5,205 nucleotides of DNA from GCA-003244245 sp050700255 (GCA_050700255.1 JBOHGX010000317.1:1-5205); one strand, 5' to 3'. Counted from the first letter of the stretch, positions 1-5,205 are shown. A program made the numbers and translations. The notes: generated by a model not told the origin, from the letters alone.

Positions 1-90
1 ACCCGAGGCTGATCACCCGACTGGCCTGGCAGCGATTGTCGGAGTTGCTGGATACTGTTTGCTAGAGACAACTTTGGTCCGGGAGGCGAG
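1..90 (+). other. Upstream region of pup, possible 3' end of a preceding gene
   Basis: No complete gene lies here. The third forward frame is open from the left edge to a TAG at 63-65, and about 15 of its 20 codons end in G or C, so it could be the tail of an upstream gene. The first forward frame stops at a TGA at 10-12, which would also suit a gene ending just inside the window. In mycobacteria dop (the Pup deamidase/depupylase) usually sits immediately upstream of pup, but too few residues are present to recognise it. TACTGT at 53-58 fits the loose mycobacterial -10 pattern TANNNT, but I see no convincing -35 at the right distance, so I do not call a promoter. Confidence 0.3.
81..86 (+). 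promoter_or_regulatory. Ribosome binding site of pup
   Basis: GGGAGG ends 4 bases before the ATG at 91. It is a strong Shine-Dalgarno core with slightly short spacing, and it supports the start that gives a 64-residue Pup, the length seen in Mycobacterium. Confidence 0.75.
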
Positions 91-285
91 ATGTCCCAGG
101 AGAAGGTGCAGCGCCAAGGCGGCGGTGACGGCGACGACGAGACGTGCGGTGGTGCGCCGGCCGGTCAGGAACGTCGGGAGAAGCTCGGCGAGGACGTGGA
201 CGCGATCCTCGATGAGATCGATGACGTGCTGGAGGAAAACGCCGAGGACTTCGTCCGGGCATACGTCCAGAAGGGCGGTCAGTGA
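91..285 (+). CDS. pup: Prokaryotic ubiquitin-like protein Pup
   Basis: Pup is the small, largely disordered protein tag of the actinobacterial proteasome. PafA joins its C-terminus to substrate lysines, and the coiled coil of the ATPase Mpa/ARC recognises it. The product has 64 residues. Residues 25-64 hold the family core: GQERREKL, the acidic helix DEIDDVLEENAEDF (about 41-54) and the terminus VRAYVQKGGQ. It ends in Gln64, so Dop must deamidate it to Glu before ligation. Lysines are at 5, 31 and 61; Lys61 aligns with a lysine reported as a self-modification site in M. tuberculosis. The N-terminal 20 residues are Gly/Asp-rich and divergent, with a Cys at 19 that I do not recall in the M. tuberculosis, M. 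smegmatis or M. leprae proteins. The gene has a good ribosome binding site and leads the pup-prcB-prcA cluster. Identification is very secure. Confidence 0.97.
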   Translation: MSQEKVQRQGGGDGDDETCGGAPAGQERREKLGEDVDAILDEIDDVLEENAEDFVRAYVQKGGQ

Positions 286-363
286 TCGCCGCCCCGATAA
301 CAAAGAAACGCAGTGGCAAGGCATCATGTTCACCAACACTGAGTGACTGCTACAACGGGAGCT

Positions 364-368
364 AGGAG
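364..368 (+). promoter_or_regulatory. Probable ribosome binding site of prcB
   Basis: AGGAG lies 13 bases before the ATG at 382. The spacing is longer than ideal, but this is the only Shine-Dalgarno-like run near any candidate start. The alternative GTG at 343 has none in front of it. Confidence 0.5.
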
Positions 369-381
369 ACGATCACAGCCG

Positions 382-1242
382 ATGGATCAGTCTTCGGTCG
401 GACGCTACCCGGGCGCAGCTCTGCCGGCGTCGTATTTCATGGTGGGCAACTCATCTTTCAGCGAGTTTCTCGCCGCGACGTCGCCTGACCTGCTGCCCGC
501 GCGGGGAGGGATCCCCCTGCCCGCCGGCGCTGCACCGGTGGTCAGCCCGCACGGCACCACCATCGTGGCGGCCACCTTCCGTGGCGGGGTGCTCATCGCC
601 GGGGACCGTCGAGCGACGGCCGGCAATCTCATCGCCCAGCGTGACATGGAGAAGGTGTTCGTCGTTGACGACTACACCGCGGTGGGAATCGCCGGGACGG
701 CCGGTGTCGCGGTGGAGATGGTGCGGTTGTTCGCCGTCGAGCTGCAACACTACGAGAAGATCGAGGGTGTCTCACTCACACTGGACGGCAAGGCGAAGAG
801 GCTGGCCGGCATGGTCCGCGGCAACCTTCCGGCCGCCATGCAGGGCCTCGCCGCGCTGCCGCTGTTCGTCGGCTATGACGCCGATGCGACCGACCCGGAC
901 CGGGCGGGACGCATCGTTTCCTACGACGTCGTCGGCGGCCTCTACGACGAGACGGTCGGGTACCACTCGGTGGGCTCGGGTTCGCTGTTCGCCCGCTCAT
1001 CATTGAAAAAGCTGTACGACCCCATGATGGATGCCGACGCCGCCGTCCGGATTGCCATGGAAGCCCTCTACGACGCCGCCGACGACGACAGCGCGACCGG
1101 CGGACCGGACTCTGTCCGCCAGATCTACCCAGTGGTGATCACCATCACCGCAGCGGACGGGGCCGCCCGGCTTCCTGACCAGCAGGCGGCTCAGGTTGCC
1201 GACGTCGTGCTGGAAGCCCGCAGGCGAAAGCCCGGAGGCTGA
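382..1242 (+). CDS. prcB: 20S proteasome beta subunit PrcB (catalytic)
   Basis: PrcB forms the two inner heptameric rings of the 20S proteasome and is its N-terminal threonine peptidase. From the ATG at 382 the product has 286 residues. A propeptide of 58 residues ends in PHG and is followed by the mature start TTIVA, so self-cleavage should expose Thr59 (codon 556-558). Counting from that Thr, Asp17 (in AGDRR) and Lys33 (in DMEKV) fall where the catalytic triad requires. The signatures GIAGTA, VGSGSLFA and YDAADDDSATGGPD are present. I chose ATG 382 because it gives 23 residues before the propeptide motif SSFSEF, against 22 in M. tuberculosis, and because AGGAG precedes it. An in-frame GTG at 343 would add 13 residues with no ribosome binding site. 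The propeptide is divergent while the catalytic body is conserved. It is probably co-transcribed with pup, 96 bases upstream, and with prcA. Confidence 0.96.
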   Translation: MDQSSVGRYPGAALPASYFMVGNSSFSEFLAATSPDLLPARGGIPLPAGAAPVVSPHGTTIVAATFRGGVLIAGDRRATAGNLIAQRDMEKVFVVDDYTAVGIAGTAGVAVEMVRLFAVELQHYEKIEGVSLTLDGKAKRLAGMVRGNLPAAMQGLAALPLFVGYDADATDPDRAGRIVSYDVVGGLYDETVGYHSVGSGSLFARSSLKKLYDPMMDADAAVRIAMEALYDAADDDSATGGPDSVRQIYPVVITITAADGAARLPDQQAAQVADVVLEARRRKPGG

Positions 1243-1303
1243 TGCCACGCCGATCGCCCTGACATGACGCCCAGTCCACTCCTCGACACTCCCAGCCAAA
1301 GAC

Positions 1304-1323
1304 ATTCGGGTTCACCACCGAAT
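1304..1323. repeat. Inverted repeat / possible mRNA hairpin before prcA
   Basis: ATTCGG and CCGAAT form a perfect 6-bp stem around an 8-base loop. The repeat ends 12 bases before the AGGAG ribosome binding site of prcA. There is no T-run after it, so it is not a classical terminator. It could be an mRNA processing or stability element, an operator half-site pair, or chance. Confidence 0.4.
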
Positions 1324-1335
1324 CCGTCGCCACCC

Positions 1336-1340
1336 AGGAG
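1336..1340 (+). promoter_or_regulatory. Ribosome binding site of prcA
   Basis: AGGAG lies 8 bases before the GTG at 1349, which is optimal spacing. It favours that GTG over the in-frame ATG at 1355, which would be 14 bases away. Confidence 0.8.
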
Positions 1341-1348
1341 CTCCCGCT

Positions 1349-2158
1349 GTGACGATGCCCTTCTACGCCTCGGTCGAGCAGATCATGCGCGACCGCTCGG
1401 AGCTCGCCCGCAAGGGCATCGCCCGAGGCCGCGGTGTGGTGGTACTGAGCTATTCACGCGGGGTGCTGTTCGTTGCCGAGAACCTGTCCACCGCTTTGCA
1501 CAAGATCTCAGAAATCTACGACCGGATCGGCTTCGCGGCGGTCGGCCGCTACAACGAGTACGAAAATCTTCGTCAGGCCGGGATCCGGCACGCCGACGTC
1601 CGCGGTTACTCCTACGACCGGCGTGATGTGACCGGGCGGGCCCTGGCAAACGCCTACGCACAGACTCTCGGGACGATCTTCTCGGAGCAACACAAGCCCT
1701 TCGAGGTGGAGCTGTGCGTCGCCGAGGTGGGCGTTGACCAGGACTCCGATCAGCTCTATCACCTGACTTACGACGGCTCGATCGGTGACGAGCCGGACTT
1801 CGTCGTGATGGGCGGCCAAGCCGAGGTCATTTCCACGGCACTCAAGGAATCCTTCCGGCAGGACATGGACACCGCCGAAGCCGTCGCCGCCGCGGTGGCC
1901 GCGCTGAGCTCGGCCTCCACCAGCGTCAATGGAACCGGACAGCGGACCCTGGGCGTGGGCCAGCTCGAGGTTGCGGTGTTGGACCGGTCCCGGCCGCACC
2001 GCGCTTTCCGGCGGATCACCGGGGCGGCATTGACCGCGCTGTTACCCGGTACCGACAACTCGACGACCGAACCCAACGGGGACACCTCGGACTCGACGCC
2101 GCCGGGCGAGGGCACCGACGCCAACGGCACCAACGGCGGGTCCAGCCCCGGCAGCTAA
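1349..2158 (+). CDS. prcA: 20S proteasome alpha subunit PrcA
   Basis: PrcA forms the two outer heptameric rings of the 20S proteasome. It gates substrate entry and docks the Mpa/ARC ATPase; it is not itself proteolytic. The product has 269 residues. The N-terminus MTMPFYASVEQIMRDRSELA matches the mycobacterial gate and first helix, followed by ARKGIARGRGVV, GVLFVAEN, KISEIYDRIGFAAVGRYNE, GYSYDRRDVTGRALANAYAQ and TYDGSIGDEPDFVVMGG. There is no propeptide and no N-terminal catalytic Thr, as expected for an alpha subunit. The conserved end of the fold is LEVAVLDRSRPHRAFRRITGAAL (about 206-228). After residue 233 comes a 36-residue tail of Ser, Thr, Gly, Asn, Asp and Pro, making the protein about 20 residues longer than the 248-residue M. 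tuberculosis protein. The GTG start is supported by AGGAG 8 bases upstream and by alignment of the N-terminus. It ends 12 bases from the convergent lipid gene. Confidence 0.96.
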   Translation: MTMPFYASVEQIMRDRSELARKGIARGRGVVVLSYSRGVLFVAENLSTALHKISEIYDRIGFAAVGRYNEYENLRQAGIRHADVRGYSYDRRDVTGRALANAYAQTLGTIFSEQHKPFEVELCVAEVGVDQDSDQLYHLTYDGSIGDEPDFVVMGGQAEVISTALKESFRQDMDTAEAVAAAVAALSSASTSVNGTGQRTLGVGQLEVAVLDRSRPHRAFRRITGAALTALLPGTDNSTTEPNGDTSDSTPPGEGTDANGTNGGSSPGS

Positions 2159-2170
2159 CGGGGAATGCCG
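2146..2170. terminator. Weak overlapping hairpins between convergent genes
   Basis: CCCCG (2146-2150) can pair with CGGGG (2159-2163), and the overlapping CGGCA (2149-2153) can pair with TGCCG (2166-2170). They cover the prcA stop codon and the 12-bp gap to the convergent gene. There is no T-run on either strand, so this is at best a weak, possibly bidirectional, intrinsic terminator. Rho-dependent termination or overlapping transcript ends is equally likely. Confidence 0.25.
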
Positions 2171-3661
2171 TCAGCGTGTCGGGCGGTAAACCTGCAGCGC
2201 AGCGGGTTGGGTGAAGAACCGGAACCGGCGTCCCTCCGTGATGATCTCGCCGTCGGTGGCCAACGCCACCGGCGGGCCGAGGACCTCGATCAGCATCTCA
2301 GCACGCTCCTGCTGGACGTAGGTTCGGCTACGCTCCAGGGCGCTGGACAAAGCCCCGATGAGGAACCGGGTCCGAGACAGCGGCACGTCAGCACGGACGT
2401 AACGGACGTCGAGCAGCCCGGAATCCAGCCGGTGCCGGGCCGCGGCAGCAAAGCCGCGGGGGCGGTACAGACCGTTGCCCACAAAGATCAGCCATACCTT
2501 GCGCCGCTTACCGTCGATGCGCGCCACCAGCGGATCTGCCTCGCGGAGCACGCGGATCAGCGCGAGCGCCGCCGACGGCCACTTGCCCCAGCGCGCCTCC
2601 CTTCGCTCCCTCAGCTGCACCAGGTCGGGATACCCGCCGAGGCTGGCGGTGTTGACGAACCAGCGCGGCGGCGCATCGTCAACCTGCACTCCACCCAGGT
2701 CCACCGTCATGGCGCTGCCGGCGCGCACCGCGTCGATGGCGTCGGACAATCCGGTTACCCCGATGTCCCGGGCGAAGTGGTTCAGCGTGCCGGCCGGCAC
2801 CACCACCAGCGGCAATCCCCGGCTGGCCACCACCGCCGCCACCGCCGCCACCGTCCCGTCGCCGCCAGCGACCGCCACCGCACGCGCCGGCGGTCGGTCG
2901 GAGGCGTCCAGCTCCGCCTCCAGCTGCTTGACCAGATCGCCACCAAGCTCGATGACCACCTGCCGGGCTGCGGGCCAGACAGCGGCCAGCTCGGTACCGG
3001 GGTGCTCGCCGTCGCCTCCGGAACCGGCGTTGATCAGTACCACCAGATCCTCGCCATCAGGCAGCGCAGGCACCGGCGCGGGATGTTTACTCGCGGCCGC
3101 TTCGCCGACCCGCAACGGCCACCACCGCCGGGTGGCCAGCGCGATGCCGCTGCCCAGCAGCACCCCGGCGATCACGTCGGAGGGATAGTGCACGCCGGTG
3201 TGCAGCCGGGAGTAGGCCACCACCGCCGCAACCGGGGCCACAGCAAGTCCCACGGCGGGGCATTCCATCGTCACCGCGGTGGTGAACGCTGCCGCCGACG
3301 CCGCGTGGCCGGAGGGGAACGACGACGAGCTGGGACGCTCGTCCCGATTCAACCGGCGTGGCACGAGGACGTCTTCCCACGCCGGTCGCCGGCGCGGCAT
3401 CAGCGGTTTGGCCAGCGCGTTGATGGTGAGGCTGGCCCCCCCGATCGATGCCACGCCGCGAAGTGCGGCACGCCGGGTCACACCCTTGCAGCAAGCCAGC
3501 ACCGCAGCCGCAGCGAACCACAGCAGGCTGTGGTTCGCGGTTCTGGTGAGCCGCTTGAGGCCCTCGTCGGCAGCTGAGGGTGGGATGGCCGCAGTGCGGC
3601 ACACCAGCTCATGGTCGGCACGGTTGATCTCCTGCGCCGCTCGGCGCACCCATTCCAGCAC
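2171..3661 (-). CDS. PAP2 phosphatase / diacylglycerol kinase-like fusion protein
   Basis: This is a two-domain lipid enzyme of 496 residues from the GTG at 3661. The N-terminal PAP2 domain carries all three family motifs: KX6RP (Lys85 to Pro93), PSGH (116-119) and SRX5HX3D (Ser151, Arg152, His158, Asp162). These support removal of phosphate from a lipid such as phosphatidate or a polyprenyl phosphate. Hydrophobic stretches near 45-58, 66-84, 136-151 and 162-177 suggest a membrane-embedded domain. The C-terminal domain is of the DAG kinase catalytic type: NAGSGG (211-216) in the nucleotide-binding region, GGDGT (266-270), PAGTLNHFA (289-297) and DGE (470-472). These support phosphorylation of a lipid alcohol such as diacylglycerol. 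The frame stays open past the pafA start (ATG at 3730 and 3778), but those starts would overlap pafA. The GTG at 3661 follows a TACGCT -10-like box by 6 bases, fitting a leaderless start; GTG 3649 is an alternative. The true substrate is unknown. Confidence 0.9.
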   Translation of the reverse strand: MLEWVRRAAQEINRADHELVCRTAAIPPSAADEGLKRLTRTANHSLLWFAAAAVLACCKGVTRRAALRGVASIGGASLTINALAKPLMPRRRPAWEDVLVPRRLNRDERPSSSSFPSGHAASAAAFTTAVTMECPAVGLAVAPVAAVVAYSRLHTGVHYPSDVIAGVLLGSGIALATRRWWPLRVGEAAASKHPAPVPALPDGEDLVVLINAGSGGDGEHPGTELAAVWPAARQVVIELGGDLVKQLEAELDASDRPPARAVAVAGGDGTVAAVAAVVASRGLPLVVVPAGTLNHFARDIGVTGLSDAIDAVRAGSAMTVDLGGVQVDDAPPRWFVNTASLGGYPDLVQLRERREARWGKWPSAALALIRVLREADPLVARIDGKRRKVWLIFVGNGLYRPRGFAAAARHRLDSGLLDVRYVRADVPLSRTRFLIGALSSALERSRTYVQQERAEMLIEVLGPPVALATDGEIITEGRRFRFFTQPAALQVYRPTR

Positions 3662-3667
3662 TGGTGC

Positions 3668-3673
3668 AGCGTA
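3668..3673 (-). promoter_or_regulatory. Putative -10 box for a leaderless PAP2/DAG-kinase transcript
   Basis: On the minus strand TACGCT fits the mycobacterial -10 pattern TANNNT and lies 6 bases before the GTG at 3661. That is about the spacing at which transcription would begin on the start codon. No Shine-Dalgarno sequence precedes this GTG. No TTGACA-like -35 is visible. Confidence 0.4.
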
Positions 3674-3680
3674 AGTGAGC

Positions 3681-3706
3681 CCGTACGGACGGCCTGCAGG
3701 ACGGCC
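3681..3706. repeat. Paired palindromes and direct repeat in the divergent promoter region
   Basis: CCGTACGG (3681-3688) and CCTGCAGG (3693-3700) are perfect 8-bp palindromes with centres 12 bp apart. An 8-bp direct repeat GGACGGCC occurs at 3687-3694 and 3699-3706, also with a 12-bp period. CCTGCAGG lies near -35 relative to both predicted leaderless starts (3729 forward, 3661 reverse). The arrangement could be an operator serving both genes, but short palindromes are common in GC-rich DNA. Confidence 0.35.
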
Positions 3707-3715
3707 CCGGCAGCC

Positions 3716-3721
3716 TAGGGT
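3716..3721 (+). promoter_or_regulatory. Putative -10 box of pafA
   Basis: TAGGGT fits TANNNT and lies 7 bases before the pafA ATG at 3729, the geometry of leaderless mycobacterial promoters. The overlapping AGGGTGG (3717-3723) could instead act as a ribosome binding site if transcription starts further upstream. pafA needs its own promoter because the gene upstream points away from it. Confidence 0.5.
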
Positions 3722-3728
3722 GGAAGGC

Positions 3729-5087
3729 ATGCAGCGGCGGATCTTCGGCATCGAAACTGAGTTCGGGGTCACCTGCACCTTCCACGGCCAGCGCCGGCTG
3801 TCGCCGGACGAGGTCGCCCGCTACCTGTTCCGGCGGGTGGTCTCGTGGGGTCGGTCGTCGAACGTCTTCTTGCGAAACGGCTCCCGGCTGTACCTGGATG
3901 TGGGCTCACATCCGGAGTACGCCACTGCGGAGTGCGACGACCTGGCCCAGCTGGTGACCCACGACAAGGCCGGCGAGCGGATCCTCGAGGATCTCCTGGT
4001 TGATGCCGAACGCCGGCTGGCCGACGAGGGCATCGGCGGGGACATCTTCCTGTTCAAGAACAACACCGATTCCGCGGGCAACTCCTATGGCTGCCACGAG
4101 AACTACCTGGTGGCCCGGGCTGGTGAATTCTCGCGGATCGCCGACGTGCTGTTGCCCTTCCTGGTCACCCGGCAACTGGTCTGCGGTGCAGGCAAGGTGC
4201 TGCAGACACCACGCGGCGCGGTGTACTGCCTGTCGCAGCGGGCTGAGCACATCTGGGAAGGGGTGTCCTCGGCGACCACCCGATCGCGCCCCATCATCAA
4301 CACCCGGGATGAGCCGCACGCCGACGCCGAGCGGTATCGCCGCCTGCATGTGATCGTCGGTGACTCGAACATGTCCGAGGTGACCACGCTGCTCAAGGTG
4401 GGCACCGCCAACCTCGTGCTGGAGATGGTGGAGGAGGGCGTCGCGTTCCGCGACTTCACCCTGGACAACCCGATCCGGGCGATCCGTGAGATCAGTCACG
4501 ACCTCACCGGCCGGCGCGGGGTGCGGCTGGCCGGCGGCCGCGAGGCCTCCGCACTGGACATCCAGCGGGAGTACTACATGCGCGCTGCCGAGCACGTCGC
4601 GCGCCGCGGGTCCGACCCATTGACCGACCGGGTGATGGAGCTGTGGGACCGCACCCTGAGCGCCGTCGAGCGGGGAGATCTCAGCCTGATCGACCGCGAG
4701 ATCGACTGGGCGATCAAGCACCGGCTGGTGGAGCGCTACCGAGCCAAGCATCGGATGGACCTGTCCAACCCACGGATCGCTCAGCTGGACCTCGCCTACC
4801 ACGACATCCGCCGTGGTCGGGGACTGTTCGACCTGCTGCAGCGCAAGGCGCTGGTCGACCGGGTCACCGACGACGGTGAGATCGAGGCGGCCAAGGACAC
4901 CCCACCTGCCACCACCCGAGCGAAGCTACGCGGAGACTTCATCGCCGCTGCCCAAGCAGCGGGCCGCGACTTCACCGTCGACTGGGTGCATCTCAAGCTC
5001 AACGACCAGGCCCAGCGCACGGTGCTGTGCAAGGACCCGTTCCGGGCCGTCGACGACCGGGTGGAGAAGCTCATCGCGAGCATGTAG
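3729..5087 (+). CDS. pafA: Pup-protein ligase PafA
   Basis: PafA uses ATP to form a glutamyl phosphate on the C-terminus of deamidated Pup and then joins Pup to a substrate lysine. It belongs to the carboxylate-amine ligase (glutamine synthetase-like) fold shared with Dop. The product has 452 residues, the same as the M. tuberculosis protein as I remember it. The N-terminus MQRRIFGIETEFG carries the GxExE metal/ATP motif (Glu9, Glu11). LYLDVGSHPEYATAEC (54-69) contains Asp57, which aligns with the catalytic aspartate. Also conserved are LFKNNTDSAGNSYGCHENYL (108-127), RSRPIINTRDEPHADAE (186-201), HVIVGDSNMSE (207-217) and the C-terminal FTVDWVHLKLNDQAQRTVLCKDPF (415-438). The long Dop-specific loop is absent, so this is PafA and not Dop. 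An in-frame GTG at 3675 would add 18 unrelated residues and is rejected. The gene is divergent from the lipid gene, with a 67-bp intergenic region. Confidence 0.98.
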   Translation: MQRRIFGIETEFGVTCTFHGQRRLSPDEVARYLFRRVVSWGRSSNVFLRNGSRLYLDVGSHPEYATAECDDLAQLVTHDKAGERILEDLLVDAERRLADEGIGGDIFLFKNNTDSAGNSYGCHENYLVARAGEFSRIADVLLPFLVTRQLVCGAGKVLQTPRGAVYCLSQRAEHIWEGVSSATTRSRPIINTRDEPHADAERYRRLHVIVGDSNMSEVTTLLKVGTANLVLEMVEEGVAFRDFTLDNPIRAIREISHDLTGRRGVRLAGGREASALDIQREYYMRAAEHVARRGSDPLTDRVMELWDRTLSAVERGDLSLIDREIDWAIKHRLVERYRAKHRMDLSNPRIAQLDLAYHDIRRGRGLFDLLQRKALVDRVTDDGEIEAAKDTPPATTRAKLRGDFIAAAQAAGRDFTVDWVHLKLNDQAQRTVLCKDPFRAVDDRVEKLIASM

Positions 5088-5205
5088 CGGGCATCCGTCG
5101 GCGCCGATAGCCGAGCAGGCGGGCGCCGCACCGAGCCGAGCAGGCGGGCGGCGTGCCGGCCGGCCGCTGCGGCAGCCAGGAAGTACGCGGTGTCCTCGTC
5201 GAGAC
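5071..5205 (-). CDS. Possible partial minus-strand gene end, frame broken by a duplication
   Basis: From the right edge the minus strand reads LDEDTAYFLAAAAAGRHAAR, continuing LLGS, with about 25 of 27 codons ending in G or C. This looks like the end of a real protein, which I cannot identify. In that frame there is no stop until 4796, deep inside pafA antisense. However, a 17-bp direct repeat (25-bp period) places a second copy of the ARLLG codons in the frame that stops at a TGA at 5071-5073. Joining the frames at the repeat would end the protein LLGYRRRRMPATCSR and overlap pafA by 17 bases. So this is either a gene whose C-terminus was altered by a tandem duplication, or non-coding GC-rich sequence. 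The listed left boundary assumes the 5071 stop. Confidence 0.35.
   Translation of the reverse strand, partial: VSTRTPRTSWLPQRPAGTPPACSARCGARLLGYRRRRMPATCSR
5109..5158. repeat. Imperfect 25-bp tandem duplication after pafA
   Basis: A 17-bp sequence beginning AGCCGAGCAGG occurs identically at 5109-5125 and 5134-5150. Counting the 8 bases that follow each copy, the two 25-bp units (5109-5133 and 5134-5158) match at 22 of 25 positions. The period is not a multiple of three, so it shifts any reading frame crossing it. Confidence 0.75.

Larger units (their letters stand above)
1243..1348 (+). other. prcB-prcA spacer with inverted repeat
   Basis: These 106 bases contain no credible gene and no TANNNT -10 motif on the plus strand, so prcA is probably read through from upstream. 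They contain a 6-bp inverted repeat, ATTCGG (1304-1309) and CCGAAT (1318-1323), with an 8-base loop. It is followed by the prcA ribosome binding site. In M. tuberculosis the two genes are, as I recall, essentially contiguous, so a spacer of this size is notable. Confidence 0.6.

Noticed and set aside
36..73. Short inverted repeats before pup (TTGTC/GACAA and AGTTG/CAACT)
   Set aside because: The arms are only 5 bp with long loops of 21-26 bases, which is expected by chance.
328..335. GTTCACCA shared between the pup-prcB and prcB-prcA spacers (also at 1310-1317)
   Set aside because: It is only an 8-mer with unrelated flanks, and in the second spacer it is just the loop of the inverted repeat.
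13..339. 108-residue minus-strand open frame over pup
   Set aside because: It is antisense to pup, which is certain, and shows no family resemblance.
1264..1626. 120-residue open frame starting in the prcB-prcA spacer
   Set aside because: Most of it overlaps prcA in another frame, it reads as Arg/Pro-rich, and no ribosome binding site precedes its ATG.
2165..3577. 470-residue open frame on the plus strand opposite the lipid gene
   Set aside because: It is the antisense of the PAP2/DAG-kinase gene, rich in Arg, Gln, His and Pro with no recognisable domain. The minus strand carries all the family motifs.
3675..3728. Upstream GTG extension of pafA
   Set aside because: It would add 18 Gly/Arg/Pro-rich residues not found in PafA and would run through the predicted promoter. 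The ATG at 3729 gives the exact family length.
3662..3778. Upstream ATG starts (3730 and 3778) for the PAP2/DAG-kinase gene
   Set aside because: They would overlap the pafA start or coding sequence and add residues unlike a PAP2 N-terminus, with no supporting ribosome binding site.
3906..4802. 298-residue open frame on the minus strand inside pafA
   Set aside because: It is antisense to the fully conserved pafA and has no recognisable motifs, as expected for long spurious frames in high-GC DNA.
5098..5107. TCGGCGCCGA palindrome after pafA as a terminator
   Set aside because: It is perfectly self-complementary with no loop room and no T-run, and it lies within the possible minus-strand coding end.

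Overview
The window is a pupylation/20S proteasome locus from a high-GC actinobacterium, almost certainly a mycobacterium or close relative. The basis is the close match, from memory, of Pup, PrcB, PrcA and PafA to the Mycobacterium tuberculosis proteins. The C-terminal half of Pup appears nearly invariant, and PafA has the same 452-residue length. A species cannot be named from the sequence.

Layout, left to right. (1) Bases 1-90 are upstream sequence, possibly the tail of a preceding gene, ending in a strong ribosome binding site. (2) pup (91-285, +) encodes a 64-residue prokaryotic ubiquitin-like protein ending in Gly-Gly-Gln. (3) prcB (382-1242, +) encodes the proteolytic beta subunit with an autocleaved propeptide and the Thr/Asp/Lys active site. 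(4) prcA (1349-2158, +) encodes the alpha subunit, with an unusually long low-complexity C-terminal tail. (5) A convergent gene (2171-3661, -) encodes a fusion of a PAP2-type lipid phosphatase and a diacylglycerol-kinase-like domain. (6) pafA (3729-5087, +) encodes the Pup ligase. (7) At the right edge, coding-like minus-strand sequence enters the window and is interrupted by an imperfect 25-bp tandem duplication.

How the genes work together. Pup is made with a C-terminal Gln that must be deamidated by Dop; dop is not visible here and usually lies just upstream of pup. PafA then ligates Pup to substrate lysines, and the ATPase Mpa/ARC (also outside the window) feeds tagged proteins into the PrcA/PrcB 20S particle. 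The PAP2/DAG-kinase gene has no known part in pupylation. It separates pafA from prcBA, so pafA needs its own promoter.

No wholly new system is evident. The most interesting points are the compact divergent intergenic region between the lipid gene and pafA (two apparent leaderless promoters with 8-bp palindromes between them), the fusion of opposing lipid activities in one protein, the 106-bp prcB-prcA spacer with an inverted repeat, the extended PrcA tail, and the frame-shifting 25-bp duplication at the right edge.
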